Positions 13,936-32,069 of a stretch of DNA of 64,000 nt are shown here, piece by piece. The first letter of the stretch is position 1. Each line of letters begins with the position of its first letter. A model generated the notes under the pieces. That model searched no databases, was not told where the DNA came from, and saw only the letters and a list, made by a program, of their open reading frames with translations. The DNA is taken from NCBI GenBank assembly GCA_963678705.1, contig OY783210.1, forward strand, positions 18,477,331 through 18,541,330, given 5' to 3'. A program made the position numbers and the translations under genes. This DNA comes from Panorpa germanica (Eukaryota > Arthropoda > Insecta > Mecoptera > Panorpidae).

Positions 13936-14843
13936 ACGAACACATTGTTATAAAAACATGAATGCAATAGCATTCAGTGTGCAGCTTGGATCTGAATCAA
14001 CCCACTTCTCACATTTAGATAAACTGTAAAGTCTATCATATGCATCATCAGGGACGTGGTTATAAGGAGGATATAAGGGAGTTAAAACACCTTGCTTAGC
14101 ATCAGTAGATTATTTATGCGGAATTCAAATACGTAACTTTGGAAAAAAAGTGCACCATAGTATTTTAAATGGAGGCGAATGTTGGTAAAGTTACAGTACG
14201 CCACTGCTCTGGTACAATACTTGTTACAATACAATTACAATCTGTTCCCGCAGTCTATTCACAATAATAATGCATGCACTTATACCTTATTATTACACAG
14301 CCAATAGTAATGATTGTCAACAATTTATTAGAAGTGATTTACGAAGCACCGGGTACCAGAGAACCATTCTCCATATCATTTATATTAATGATTTATTATT
14401 ATATTATTTTTCTATATAGAATCACGCAACATTGTTACCTAGTTGTAACTAGTTAGTTACAAGCGACAGGAAATTAATAATAAATTGTTAAAAATGTTGA
14501 GAACGGAACTCACATCCGACAGATTTCAATGGACCATAAATATTAGATAAAAAATTATATAATAGTAATTATTTTAAATATTGTCAACTTTGTTATTAAT
14601 GTGAAAAAATAGTAACTGATTTATTGTATGGATAGTAAGAGTTGTACGAGTATTGTAATACAATGCAAGGTCATAACTTCACTAGACTGTAACTTATTGT
14701 GTTTATACGAGTATAATAATTACACTGATGTTAGAACATCCTCATCCATTGGGTAGATGCCTAAGTCTTAAATTCTATTCAATTGTACTATGTATTGGTT
14801 CTGATGGTATAATTAGAACACTGGTCTAATCGTCATACGATAA

Positions 14844-15085
14844 ACGTGTATTTAAGGTTTATTTAACGTAAAAAAGTTTACCTGTTATATAACATTTATT
14901 AGGTTATATAACAAAAGCTATCTTTAACATAAATTTACGTTTGATACACAAGATTATAAAATGTTAAATACTAAACTAATATACTTATTAGTAATAAATT
15001 ATTAATTTATTCTGCATTTACTTAATAACAATGTAACAAAGTTTAATGTAATTATGTTAAACTTCAGTAAACGTGAGGTAAAAAG
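14844..15085 (+). repeat. Dispersed repeat, GTATTTAAGGTTTATTTAAC family, copy 1
   Basis: It starts GTGTATTTAAGG and carries CAAGATTATAAAATGTTA and ATGTTAAACTTC. The same ordered words occur at 24735-24995, at 17225-17440 (5' part lost), at 33191-33270 (5' part only) and apparently at the window's last bases. A pair of direct GTAAAAAGTTTACCT words brackets this copy. There is no coding capacity and the class is undetermined. Confidence 0.45.
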
Positions 15086-15384
15086 TTTACCTTTTATAAT
15101 TAAAGGGTAGTGCAAAGATTAGATTTGTACAGGATAACATAAGAAAGATCTATTATAACAGACAAAATTACAAGATTATAACTGACACAGAAAATTCTTT
15201 CAATTTATTTTCCAACTATATTTCTAAATTTCTAAATTGAGCAATACTCTAGTTCTAAATGCAAAATTATATTTTTTATTCTAAATATATAATTCTAACT
15301 TTATATTCAAAATTAAATCTTATATTCTAATTTAAAATCTTTGATTAAGTAGAACCTCAAGCTACGTCTTGTATAGTCCAAATC

Positions 15385-15568
15385 GCGATAGTTCGGCGGC
15401 GACTTATACTTAAAAGAGGTTATAAGAGCGGTATAAATCTATAATACGATAATGAATTTTATCTTATTTGTTTCTATATACGTTATAGAAAAATAAGGGA
15501 GTCTGTGCTTTTTAGTTATATCGGCAGTTTATACCCCATAACTTGTTTTAAGTATGAGTCGCTCGTAA
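15385..15568 (+). mobile_element. 200-bp MITE, TTCGGCGGCGAC ends, copy 1
   Basis: The left end CGATAGTTCGGCGGCGACTT pairs with the right end GTTTTAAGTATGAGTCGC. Compared with the copy at 34451-34640, the last dozen bases of the right inverted repeat (CGCCGAACTCT) are deleted. The interior has CTATATACGTTATAGAAAAA and GTTTATACCCCATAACTTG in both copies. It is non-coding. Confidence 0.7.
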
Positions 15569-15839
15569 TTTAAGCTATACCTCTACATATACAATCATAA
15601 ATATTTGTGATCTTTGTAGTTTCTTTAAATATTCTAAGATTAAGAAGAACTATTACACTGCATCTTTACCAACTACAATAAATCTTATAACAATTTACAA
15701 ATCAATAATTTTTTTCAATTTCTTTATCTTTAAACAATTTTCTATTTACAAACACGCTGGTATCTTTAGCGCATGCGCATTAATATTGCTCCTTGGTAAG
15801 TGCAAGTGATTTCCTTCATTCTTACTCGTAAGTTCATAG

Positions 15840-16080
15840 GTGTACAAGCAAGGAACGGGAATCCAAACAAATACACATGGAAGATCGCGTGACTGGTGAT
15901 CGATGCAAAACAATCTTTATCTCAACAAGATCCAAGACGCCTTGAGAGTGTTGAAGTCTTGTTGTGAGTATCGGAGCCGGGGTACGGGGTCGGGGTGGTG
16001 ATTTCTCCTTCGTCTTCGTCTTCTGTAAGACACTGATTTCACACACACCCACACTACTATTAATGGTGTGAGTTGTAAAA
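15840..16080. other. GC-richer patch of unknown nature
   Basis: The patch stands out against the AT-rich background. On the plus strand an acceptor-like AGTTCATAG ends at 15839 and a strong donor-like GTGAGTATC follows at about 15964, but all three frames of that candidate exon contain stops. On the minus strand an 87-codon frame crosses it, with a Lys/Pro/Arg-rich part (KSPPRPRTPAP). A non-coding exon or an old repeat fits as well as a coding exon. Confidence 0.2.
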
Positions 16081-16339
16081 GCATTAAATACCCACAATAT
16101 GTATTTTAGTTAATCATTTAGCCAGCTATTAAATTGAATTGTTTGTATTATTTGGCGAGTGAATTAGCTATCAAGTTTACCTATAAATCCTATGCTCGTC
16201 TATTCAGTATAAGTATATCTTTCAACGCAGTACCGAACTACTTTGATTATTATCGAAGCCAGGACATGAAGTGCAATAACTTTTTTTCTATACTTATACT
16301 TATTAATAATGAATTCAATCGAAGTCATGTCTCTTAACC

Positions 16340-16555
16340 GATCTGTATGTGTCGAAGTTCCAAAGCTGAATCTCTAACTGTTGTATCCAACATGTCATGT
16401 TGAACCCTCAACTTCAAGTCCCCGTGCGTAATTCGCTGGTCTGTATGTCTCCGCATCAACATTTCGAATGTCACCTCTACGTGGTGCCATCGATAGACAG
16501 CCCTTGGTTGAAACCACAGCACCGTACTGGGAGTATTCATAGAGGCAAATAGCGC
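16340..16555 (-). other. Coding-like patch, unidentified
   Basis: This is a locally GC-richer block with long open minus-strand frames. One frame begins at an ATG at 16540 and runs 68 codons to 16334. A second overlapping frame also lacks stops for about 50 codons. Neither has a motif I recognise. It may be a degraded exon of a retroelement or of a host gene; no splice sites are convincing. Confidence 0.2.
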
Positions 16556-16675
16556 TAATACTTAGCTACATACTTAACCTTCAACAATCTGGAATTGATT
16601 TCATTTTTCCTTCACCCTTTAACGTTTTTTTCCTTCACCTTCAACTTTAGTCATAAATCACGCTTTCTTTCTTTG

Positions 16676-16757
16676 CTTCTTAAGAAAGGTAGATGGTTTC
16701 GAACCTACTAGCTTGGACAATAAATGCATCCACACCAACTACTATGCCACTTATACA
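16676..16757 (-). repeat. tRNA-like relic, possible SINE head
   Basis: Read on the minus strand, GTGGCATAGTAGTTGG resembles an internal pol III box A (TRGCNNAGTNGG). About 40 bases later GGTTCGAAACC matches box B. The acceptor and T stems do not pair well, so it is not an intact tRNA gene. A tRNA-derived SINE head or a tRNA pseudogene is the best reading. Confidence 0.35.
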
Positions 16758-17224
16758 CTACTAATGCTACTTATTGCACTATTATTTTCTCAGTATATTT
16801 CAATAGAAAGAATTTGATGTTTTTAAAACGCCACCTGCGTGTTTGTTGTATAAAATGAATAAAAGAAAACAAAATAAAATAATGAATAAATGTACCGTAA
16901 GTGGCTGATCACGCAAAACGCCTTCTAAAACTACTTGTAATTACCGAGTGAAACTACGTGCTATAAACGGTGGTCCCTCGCATCTTGTCTTAATGTCGGT
17001 GGTCATATTTTTGTAAGGGAATCAATTAAAGTTATGAAAACCTTTTCAAATGCATAGAAAACAATTAATACCAATGCATAGATCCATAGAAGATAATTTT
17101 TTAAGTTTGGCTCTTCGTTTCGTTTGCTATTCGTTTCATTGTTACCAACTACAACCATAGATTTATTAATGAATAATGTAGACAACATATATTAAACATT
17201 GAAACCGAATAATAATGTGAAAAT

Positions 17225-17440
17225 TACATAACAATTGTTACCTTGCGATATAAATTTTGCACAATTATTATTTTACTAGAAATATGCTTTTTATGCAAGA
17301 TTATATAATGTTACATATCAAATTAATATATTATTGTAAGATTCTTAATGTCTTTTGCATTTATTTAATGACATTGTAATCAGAATCATGTTAAATTTAT
17401 GTAAATAATATAACGTTATTATAAACTTAAATAATACGTG
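17225..17440 (+). repeat. Dispersed repeat, GTATTTAAGG family, degenerate copy
   Basis: It shares TTTTTATGCAAGATTATATA with the copy at 24735-24995, and a following TTATTTAATGACATTGTAA stretch with the copy at 14844-15085. The 5' part is not recognisable. Confidence 0.35.
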
Positions 17441-19194
17441 AGTTTACGTTGTTCTTTACATAATTAATAGAACATATTTTAATAAAAAAAAATGTTGTGT
17501 AAAAAGTAAAATTTGTAAATCAAACAAATATTTTATTGTTAATAAATTTGAGCAAACGGTGCACACCTGAACGTTTTCCTCTTTAAATAACACAGGGTGT
17601 GGGTGACTATCACAGGATTTATGTGGCCCTGATAATTTATATTCATTTTAAAAATCACATAAATTACAAAACATATTTTTCAATTATTTATTTACTTTAG
17701 AAGAGTTACCGATACGAACGAGAGAAGATATCGACTACCACACCGCCCTTCTCCGCAATGTCCGCCGCGGCTCATGTTATAAAAGAATTTATGATTACAT
17801 TGAAGAAGTGTTGATTTTGTCTAATGAGGTGTCTCCCAAGAAACTTAATAGCTTTCCTAATTAGTGCGACGTGGGATGGTTTACTCCTAGATTTCTAGCA
17901 CTTAAATAAATTATTTATTGATTATTAATAAAAATAACTATGATTATATAATCGTATGCCTTAAGTAAATACTCGTACGTTTTATTACAAATGTAGAATT
18001 CATTATTTATTCTTGTCAGGCAGATTCTGATAAAAAATCGCCAACAATATTTTCTTCAGATTACACACAATCAAACCAAACGCAGAAAATATAGCTACAG
18101 TAATCATCCTTTAACGTTACAATTATAGACGGTTTTAAGGTTGGTCTTTACCTTTTTTCAAATACAATCAGTAGGTCCTTTCCCGCCAAATTCAATTGCA
18201 TTTACCTACAATAAACTTTCTGTCGGTCTATTCATTTAAACGATCCTTGAATAAAATTCATCTTGAATTGAATTTCATCTTTTTCAAATCTTGGTAAATT
18301 TACCAGTGAAGACAATTACCTCAAATAACTTGTAAAATCTATAACAATAATTCAATCTTATCAACCTAATTAGACGTTACTATTATCACAATAGCTATCA
18401 GTTTCCTCTATTTAACGTTTTCTTTGTAATTTATTCTATATTTAGCCGTCTATTAAGATAAGCACTCAACATCTTAAAATCCTTTTTTTTTCTCTTTTTT
18501 AAAGTAGTAACAGTACAATTTACAATATACATTACGCCTACAGGTATCTGGTTTAAATGACCAAATCTGACATGCATTACTAAAGAATTTACATCGAGAA
18601 TATTGTAGCAACATTAACGTACCCTACTGAAACGATTTTGGTTGATATATACAGAAAGTATCATTACTTAAAAGTTATTATTTTATAATTTCGTGTAATG
18701 TATTTCATTTGTTTTAAATCAACGATCAGAATAAAGCTGTAACATTTATTTAAAATATCCCAAAGCTCGATTGAAGATATGCAAACAAGCATCTGAGCGC
18801 TTCTCACTTTTGCTCGTCGAACATTTGTTTTAACGTCTGCCAATTATTAAACACTAAAACATTAAAGGTACTACCGTGCAAAATTTGTAAGTGAATCAAA
18901 CAAACACTTACTTAAAATACGTCACTACCTCTCCGACCATTAGAAATTTGATGGGACTCTCTTAAAGAAAGTTTTTACTGATTTCATATACATATAAGAG
19001 TTATTTTCATAATCCAAAGTCTTATTCTATGCGGTCATAATTTAGTAATTTAGGGCATAGTGTTCCAACTAAATTACCTTAAAGTTAATTTATTAGTAGG
19101 AGTAGTATTTGCATTCTTCATACTTATATACATTCTTTCTTTTAATTACATTGCATTTATTTTTTAGTCTAGTTCGTCTATTATTAAGTTATTA

Positions 19195-19520
19195 TTTCCA
19201 AAAATGTTTCTTCTTCTTTTCGTGTTTCTCTTCTGTTCTCTTTCTCTTCTTGTTTCGCACTTGCTCCTATTGTTGCCTTCTGTTAGATTTTCTTTATTAC
19301 CTGTTTTCACTGTCTATCTTTCCTTCACATGTCCTCTTTCTCTTTTCTCCGTCATACATACTCTTTTATCCCTCTTCCATGACAATATCTCCTCCAAGCA
19401 TAATCAATTTCCACCTTCGCTTGACCTTATCGTTCCTCTTCCCACACATCCTGCACGTTGTCTCGTACTCTTTTCCCTCAATACCTGTTTTCTCTTTCTT
19501 TGTTCCCTTAATCGTAATCT
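19195..19520. repeat. Pyrimidine-rich tract
   Basis: The plus strand is dominated by C and T runs such as TTCTTCTTTTCGTGTTTCTC. Two overlapping open frames of 137 and 157 codons cross it. Both encode Phe/Leu/Ser-rich low-complexity sequence, as expected from CT-rich DNA, and have no homology I recognise. Confidence 0.5.
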
Positions 19521-21219
19521 GAAAAACTTGGAATGCAATACAATAATTTACGTATATTACAAGATTGTTACTTTCTGGTTACTTACTCGTACACTAGTTG
19601 ATCTACCATTTAAGAGTACAGCGTCGTATAGCTACTTAATGGACATAAAAGTCTTGAACATTTGTTTTTCGTTGTAAATCATTTGTGGATACTTATTTCT
19701 GTTTTTCTGCATAATAAATTAAACATTACGACCTGTCTCTTTAGATGCTGATTTGTATACATCTTAAGTTACAAATTATTTAGAATATGTGTGGATAGTG
19801 TTTTTACTGTACATCCGGAGATGACATCACGTCCACTGACGATTTGTCTAACCCTGATGCCATACAACATTTTACGTCACAGTGCTTTTAATGGTTGTGC
19901 ATTTTCACGGTCTAAATTATTAATCACACTACTTGCTTTAACTCATTGTATTTATCTGGACAGTAGAAGCGAAGATAAATTTATGTAGCAGATGTGTAAT
20001 TGCTAAATGTTTGTCTAAATGTTTAATACTTTTTCATACAACAAACAATACACAGTAAGAATAATAAAGAAAATAGGATATATCTGAGGAGCAAAACACA
20101 CAGTACTATGAAGGTCTGAGGAAAAATACGCCATACCTAAAATGTTGTATTGTTTTTTCACACAAATATATACCCGAAAATGACCCAGCTGTTGAATCCA
20201 CCGTGTAGCAAATAGAAAAACAAATTCTTTGAGAACCATTATATTACTGTAACAAATAAAATAAGAATTATTATGAACAGCATTATTATCATATTTTGGC
20301 TGCGCAGAAACTGTCGAATTTATGTTCTCGTCTGCGCAATTCTTACGCTGTGGGCGCAGGGTCAAAATTCAAAAGCGTAGGCTTTGTATTCTTTATAAAA
20401 GTATACTCATAGTCAATTAAAATCGTGGTACTGCATATCGCATACATATCTTGCATGTGCAATTAAATTAAATTATTTTATCGTACAATTTATATAAATA
20501 ACATAAAAGTAGAGTAGGGTAATGATATATTTACTATTGTTGTTTTCCTAGTTCAATTTTATCCAGTATCAATTCTTTCAATAAGGGAAATGATTTTTTT
20601 AACTCATCATCATACGTGTCAAATCTCGTATTCATTCTATGGTGGTATGGTGCTTATGATATAACAAATAATTAATAACCAATTAAAAAAGTTATTTTAT
20701 TAGTTAGTTAGATCCTTTTCAATGACGTCATTGTTTTAACGAATATACATTTTTATAGCTCTAACCTTTTCTTGAGACGACTTTATGAAACCATTAATAT
20801 TAATTTAACATGTTACATGTAATTCGAGAAACGTAATTTGATATGTCATAAATTTCACGAATAAAGAAAGCTATCGATATTTTTATTTCCAATAAAGTTG
20901 TCTAAGAAGTTATTAGGTTGCTAGTAATGTCTGTAACATGACTAGTTTGCTTCCGAATATTATAATGTAAACGTTAATCTCTTCATATAAATATAAGTAA
21001 AAGAAAATTTATTAATACAATATTATAAGAGTTTAGAACGGCATCGCTAGATTTAATGTTGCTCATTTGCTGAAATGGCTAAATTTAAAATTAATTTGAT
21101 CGGCAGATACTTAATAGAGAGCATTGCCGAATTAACGGTGGTTCAATTGGTTCATTCCCTACCGTTGAAGGCAATTGTGATAGTTTACAACTTATTTTGG
21201 CGGTGCAATCATTACAACC

Positions 21220-21475
21220 CATTAAACAATTTAATGAAGTGTCCTGTTTTGTGACGTTTCTATCACTATTGGACTTAAATTATAGTTTGCATCAACTTTA
21301 TCTTTTGTTTTATCATTTGTATTTCGACAAGTGGAGTGGTTTCGCCATTTATAGCCGATAAAAATAGACATTTTATATGAACGACTGTAAGGAACTGAAC
21401 TGTAAATGAATTCCTTCATGACAAAAATATCATACGCGTCTTCAATATGAGACGAAGTGACTTCAAAAAGTTAAT
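21220..21475 (+). mobile_element. 250-bp MITE, CAGTAAACA ends, degenerate copy
   Basis: It aligns with the copies at 25644-25882 and 40168-40417 through AATGAAGTGTCCTGTTTTGT, GTTTGCATCAACTTTATCTT and GCCATTTATAGCCGATAAAA. The left end is altered to CATTAAACAATTT, and the right end is degraded to CTTCAAAAAGTTAATTA. It is the most diverged of the three. Confidence 0.65.
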
Positions 21476-22703
21476 TAAGTAAATATAATTGATTTTTTGC
21501 CATGCGCAAGACCTTCAAATGGGTTAATCCAGCCCTGACAGTCAGTGTTGCAACTTACGAAATTTTATTTTTAGCGTTGCCACATACCAGTTTATAATTA
21601 CTCAGTTTTAAATTCTATAAAATACTATTTTTGAGTAAATTAGTTGTTACATTTGCTTCATAAAGAAAAATATATATTGTTTAATATCTGTGGCTTTTTG
21701 CTAAAATGGTCAATGCATAAATTTCAAAATTCGGACCAAGATGAAAGTTTGAAAGAACCGCATTGAAAGTTGTTATCTAAAATTACTTTAAATTCAATTG
21801 ATATAAATTAGAATGCTTGTTTCAATTTTGGCTAAAAGGGTTGTATTGAATCTGATTAGGTATTCCATATTTTGACAGTTAATTTATGGTAGAGAAAATT
21901 ATAATATAATGATTAGACAGTAAATATGATTACGTGACAATAACTTTGCAAAGCTCTCCAAGAACGATTGTATGGTATCTACTTCGTTATTTGCTGTTCT
22001 CGTTTTAAACTGTTCTCAACATTTGCTTAACAAAAAAAATCCTAAACTAGTAAATGCCCTTGGACTAAACTTCTGTGAAATAGACAGAACATTAAATTTA
22101 TATATTAGCAATAAAATAAACTAAATAAAAAAATTCATTTACATTAATTCAATTAAAGAATCTTGTAAGTGAACTATGTACATTAATTAGTATATTTATT
22201 TTATAGCTAATTAATTAATTGGAATATTTGTAGGCTTAATAAATTATACCTTATGGCTAGTATATGTATAGAATGTAGGCAACAAACCTGCTAAACTTTT
22301 TGTATAAGAAATATTATAGTTGATATAAAATAGAAATTGTTACAAACATTCATTTTCTTTATAAAAAACGCTCAAGCACCCAATTGTAAATTAGTCTATA
22401 ATTAAACCATCATAATATTCCCATCTTACTGTTAGTCTCAAGACTACTTGCTTAGACTGTTATAATAAAATTACGTCGAGTTCACCGCTCAAATATTTAC
22501 ACAATCGACGTCATAAAAACGCACTTACAACGTAATAATTCATCCAAATTATAAGCTATTAAAATTAAATATGACCAAGGAACTAAATTCATTAGTTTCA
22601 TTTTTAATACGTCAGCGTTTTATTTCTATGAAATTTCTTTGATAAAGACTTCTAAAGTTCTAATGAATTACACATACAATAACATGTGTTTTTCTAATTC
22701 CAG

Positions 22704-28926
<6,223 letters not shown>

Positions 28927-31367
28927 TAACTTTAATTTTAAACTTTAACCGAATTTAGTATTAAAATTTACATCATTTTTAACACAAATTAAAATGATTT
29001 AAGAACATATTTATTTAATATTGGTTACGTATTATAAAACCAACATAATTCCAATGCTTGGAAGTATTAATTATTTAATATCACGCAATCTTCATTTCAG
29101 TTGTAATAGTTGCATAGTTATTACGCTAATAGTAAAGAAGCAAACCTTAGGCAAAATGAAATCTTTTCTAGAACTTTCATTAAAATTTCAATTTCTCTAA
29201 TAAGTTAATAAATATTATAAAAATTTTGATACAATGATGTAATTTTTGTCTAGATAGTGATATTTATTCAACAAACAGTTGAAACGAAATCGTTTTATTA
29301 ATTGCAGTTATTCAAAGGTTGTATTCTTGAATTCCTGAAGGTTTGCTTCTTAACTTATTACTAATACTGTAATTTTATTTATATTTAAATATTTCAAATC
29401 AATTAAAATAATTATTTACATACTGAATCCAGCTATTATGTAGGTTTTATTATAGATAATGACTGTACGTAAAGCAATGAAACAATCGATTATATCTTGA
29501 TGATATAAATTTTTTTGTAGTTGCATTAATTAAACCTATTTACAGTAATATAATATTACAAAAAATAACTAAAGCTTCCATGAAAATACAACTTAAATTA
29601 ATTTTAAGTAAACAATTATTATTTCACATTAAATTAAGTTTAAAAAATTGCATCTAATAATAAATATGTAAAAAGTATTGCGTATAACTAATTGTCAGGC
29701 GTTGAAACGTCTACGTTCAAATGTACAAGACATATAACATGTTTTAAAATTATCTTCTGTAATTATTAATTAGTGAGTTTAAGATTTAACATGACATAAT
29801 AATTGACTGATAATTTTTAAATACAGTTTTAAGTATTAATAAATAAAATAATTATGTAAAAGTAATAACTCGTTTAGAATAATAGTACAGCGTTTAAATA
29901 TTTTACTTAATTTTATTTAAAATTACTTGCTTGTTGTAATGTTTCAACTAGGCATTTTAAATTTAGAATCCTAATCGTGTACGAATATTAAGAACATTAG
30001 TCTTAGAATAAATACAAGAAGCAATGTAAGTTACATATAGTCAAGGCGTTTTATGTAATATATTATATATATGTAATTTTGGGTAATATATTATATATAT
30101 GTAAATCCTTATGCAATTTATTTATCTCTTTGATTAATGGTTCGATTCATGTATATAATTGTAGCTAGTATCTATCAGCTTTAGTAATATAAAATTTTAA
30201 CAGTTTTAATGTGACGTTTTTAACAAATATATCATAAATCTAAAGTACATTTTCTAAATAAAATTTAAAGTGTTAGTTATGTTAGAAAAACACTACAATA
30301 TATTCGCCTGATTTACCAATAATAAGAGCAGATTATTTAATTATTATTCTATTTTCTATTACTTTCTTATACTCTTTTATAGTTGCAAAATATATTGTAA
30401 CGATAAATGAATATTTCACAGTTTCAATATAATTGATTTAATGTATAAATAAGCTTAATTAAAACTTAGTTTAATATTCGTTTAAATACATATTTTTAGT
30501 AACAATGATAATTAAGATATAACCATTCCAATAATTTATTTAATTAATGTCAAACGTTTTATTTATTTTGTATTTTAAGACTAGTATTATAAATCTATCA
30601 GTATTTATTCGGTATTTTAAGAAATACGTACGTAATTACCGCTTACAATGTACTTATTAAATTATTAAAATTGTTTAATATATCGCTTTATATTTTGTAG
30701 ATTAGATCGTTTATAGATATGTAGATATTATTTTTTATATTTATTACTAATAGTATGTTTAATATTAGCAAACAAATATTATTTAATACATAAATATTTG
30801 TAATTGTAATTATTGTATCTATGTACTCATAATAATAAATAATACAACACAAAATAATTAGAGTTCAATTTAGAGCAGAATCAATGTCGGTAAAGTAGAA
30901 ATGATTTCATTACTTAAGCTGCCATCTGTGACTGCCTTGTGTAGTTGTTCAGTGCAGTGGTATAGTGAGGTTAGGTCGTTTGATAGGAAAGGTTGTGCCC
31001 ACAAATATTGAATTTTAAAATAATAGTTTAATAATTAATAAGAAAAACAATTAATTCTTATTAACTAATTAGTCAAACATTCAAATTGAGTATTTGTAAG
31101 AAGCAACTGACAGTGTATTAACTTCAAATCTTTTTCGTAGAAGTTGCAAACTCAGTAACGTTTCCGGGTACGTTTTGACAATGGCTATGTTTTGCAATAG
31201 TGCGTTTCAATCGATTGACTCATTAAAAAATCTTATTAAAATCAAGTAGTGACGTCTGGGTTGTGATTTCGAACTTTGACATTCTATCTCTGTCGGGTCA
31301 TATGACGTAATTGGAATATGCGTGCGCCGTTAATAGTGAAAAGTGGTAGGGAGTTGCTTCATTGATC
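28927..31367 (+). other. Wnt7 3' UTR and intergenic DNA before bruchpilot
   Basis: Very AT-rich, with no coding exon recognised. Many AATAAA words occur (the first clear one at 29207-29212), so the Wnt7 poly(A) site cannot be chosen from sequence alone. It contains the inverted-repeat element at about 29125-29370 and a 22-bp direct repeat (GTAATATATTATATATATGT) at 30055-30076 and 30083-30104. From about 30900 the composition becomes less AT-rich as the bruchpilot 5' region begins. Confidence 0.6.
29125..29370. mobile_element. Inverted-repeat element in the Wnt7 3' flank
   Basis: AAGAAGCAAACCTT at 29135-29148 is mirrored exactly by AAGGTTTGCTTCTT at 29338-29351. The symmetry continues outwards less perfectly with CTAATAGTAA and TTACTAATA. 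A ~240-bp MITE or a stem bringing two 3' UTR points together are both possible. The borders are approximate. Confidence 0.4.
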
Positions 31368-32069
31368 AGTTCGAAGTTCTGTGCTTTGAGTGCGCGCGTT
31401 GACTTGATTGTCAGCCTAGCCCGGCATATATCGACACTATATTTACCATAAAAACATTGAAATTAGTGTTAAAACTGTTTAAAAAAAGTGTAAAAAACCC
31501 AAATAGAACTGATGTGATTATTTGGTGTAAATTCTATATGATGGAGTAGTTAAAAATGATGACTTTTAGTGAGTGACAGATGTATATGGATTTACAACCG
31601 AAGGGTTAGTAAAACTAGTAGTAGTACGGCGGCGTATAGGATACAGAATTGTTTCAATGCAGCGCGCGGTCGATCATTGGGAAGCAGGAAGAGAAAGAGA
31701 TTGAGAACGACTGCGAGTGGTGAGGAAGGGAATCGGAATCGGCTATCGTAATCGTAATTGTAAAGGAATTGAAAAAGAGTGTGATTAAACACAGTGCAGA
31801 CTGCAGACTGCAGAGCTCAGAAGTGTATTGGATGTTGATTGTTGAGGTGGATTGAAAACAAATTGAAATGTTGGGTATCGGTATCAGTTAGTTTCAGTTA
31901 CTCAGAGTGTACATGTTAACCGTGTCAGAAAAAGAAAAAGGGGGCTAATTTCAGGGCTTCTTTGGATTAGGGTCACCTTTAAGACGCGTCCTTCTCATGG
32001 GTTCAGTAATGTACTCGTTATGTATCACCCGTTTAGCATGTGTGTAGTTTATAGAAGTGAAGTAGACAC
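31368..32069 (+). promoter_or_regulatory. Probable bruchpilot promoter and 5' UTR
   Basis: This stretch is clearly less AT-rich than its flanks and leads directly into the bruchpilot start codon. An arthropod initiator-like TCAGT occurs at 31366-31370 (A at 31368), followed by CGAAGTTCTGTGCTTTGAGT, typical of insect leader sequence. Several short upstream ATG frames occur, including one of 60 codons from 31569. An in-frame TGA at 32058-32060 closes the bruchpilot frame upstream, so 32070 is its first in-frame ATG. The TSS position and any 5' UTR introns are unproven. Confidence 0.4.

Larger units (their letters stand above)
1..22703. other. Long AT-rich non-coding stretch upstream of the Wnt exons
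   Basis: No exon with known homology could be recognised here. Open frames are short, low in complexity and lack protein-family motifs. Because the first visible Wnt exon at 22704 begins with a splice acceptor in mid-protein, at least the 3' part of this stretch should be a Wnt intron; that is inference. The stretch holds several small inverted-repeat elements, a perfect palindrome and degenerate dispersed repeats, listed separately. A pyrimidine-rich tract lies around 19195-19520. Slightly GC-richer patches lie at about 4720-4860, 15840-16080 and 16340-16550, and I could not assign a function to them. Confidence 0.6.

Noticed and set aside
19109-19677. Open frames of 137 and 157 codons with hydrophobic sequence
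   Set aside because: They are Phe/Leu/Ser-rich low-complexity products of a CT-rich tract, overlap in two frames, and have no family motif.
30139-30149. Box B-like GGTTCGATTC as a tRNA gene
   Set aside because: There is no box A or tRNA-like flanks, so this is a chance match in AT-rich sequence.
31569-31751. 60-codon basic protein upstream of bruchpilot
   Set aside because: It most likely represents an upstream frame in the 5' UTR. It has no motif, and the Ser/Arg content follows local base composition.
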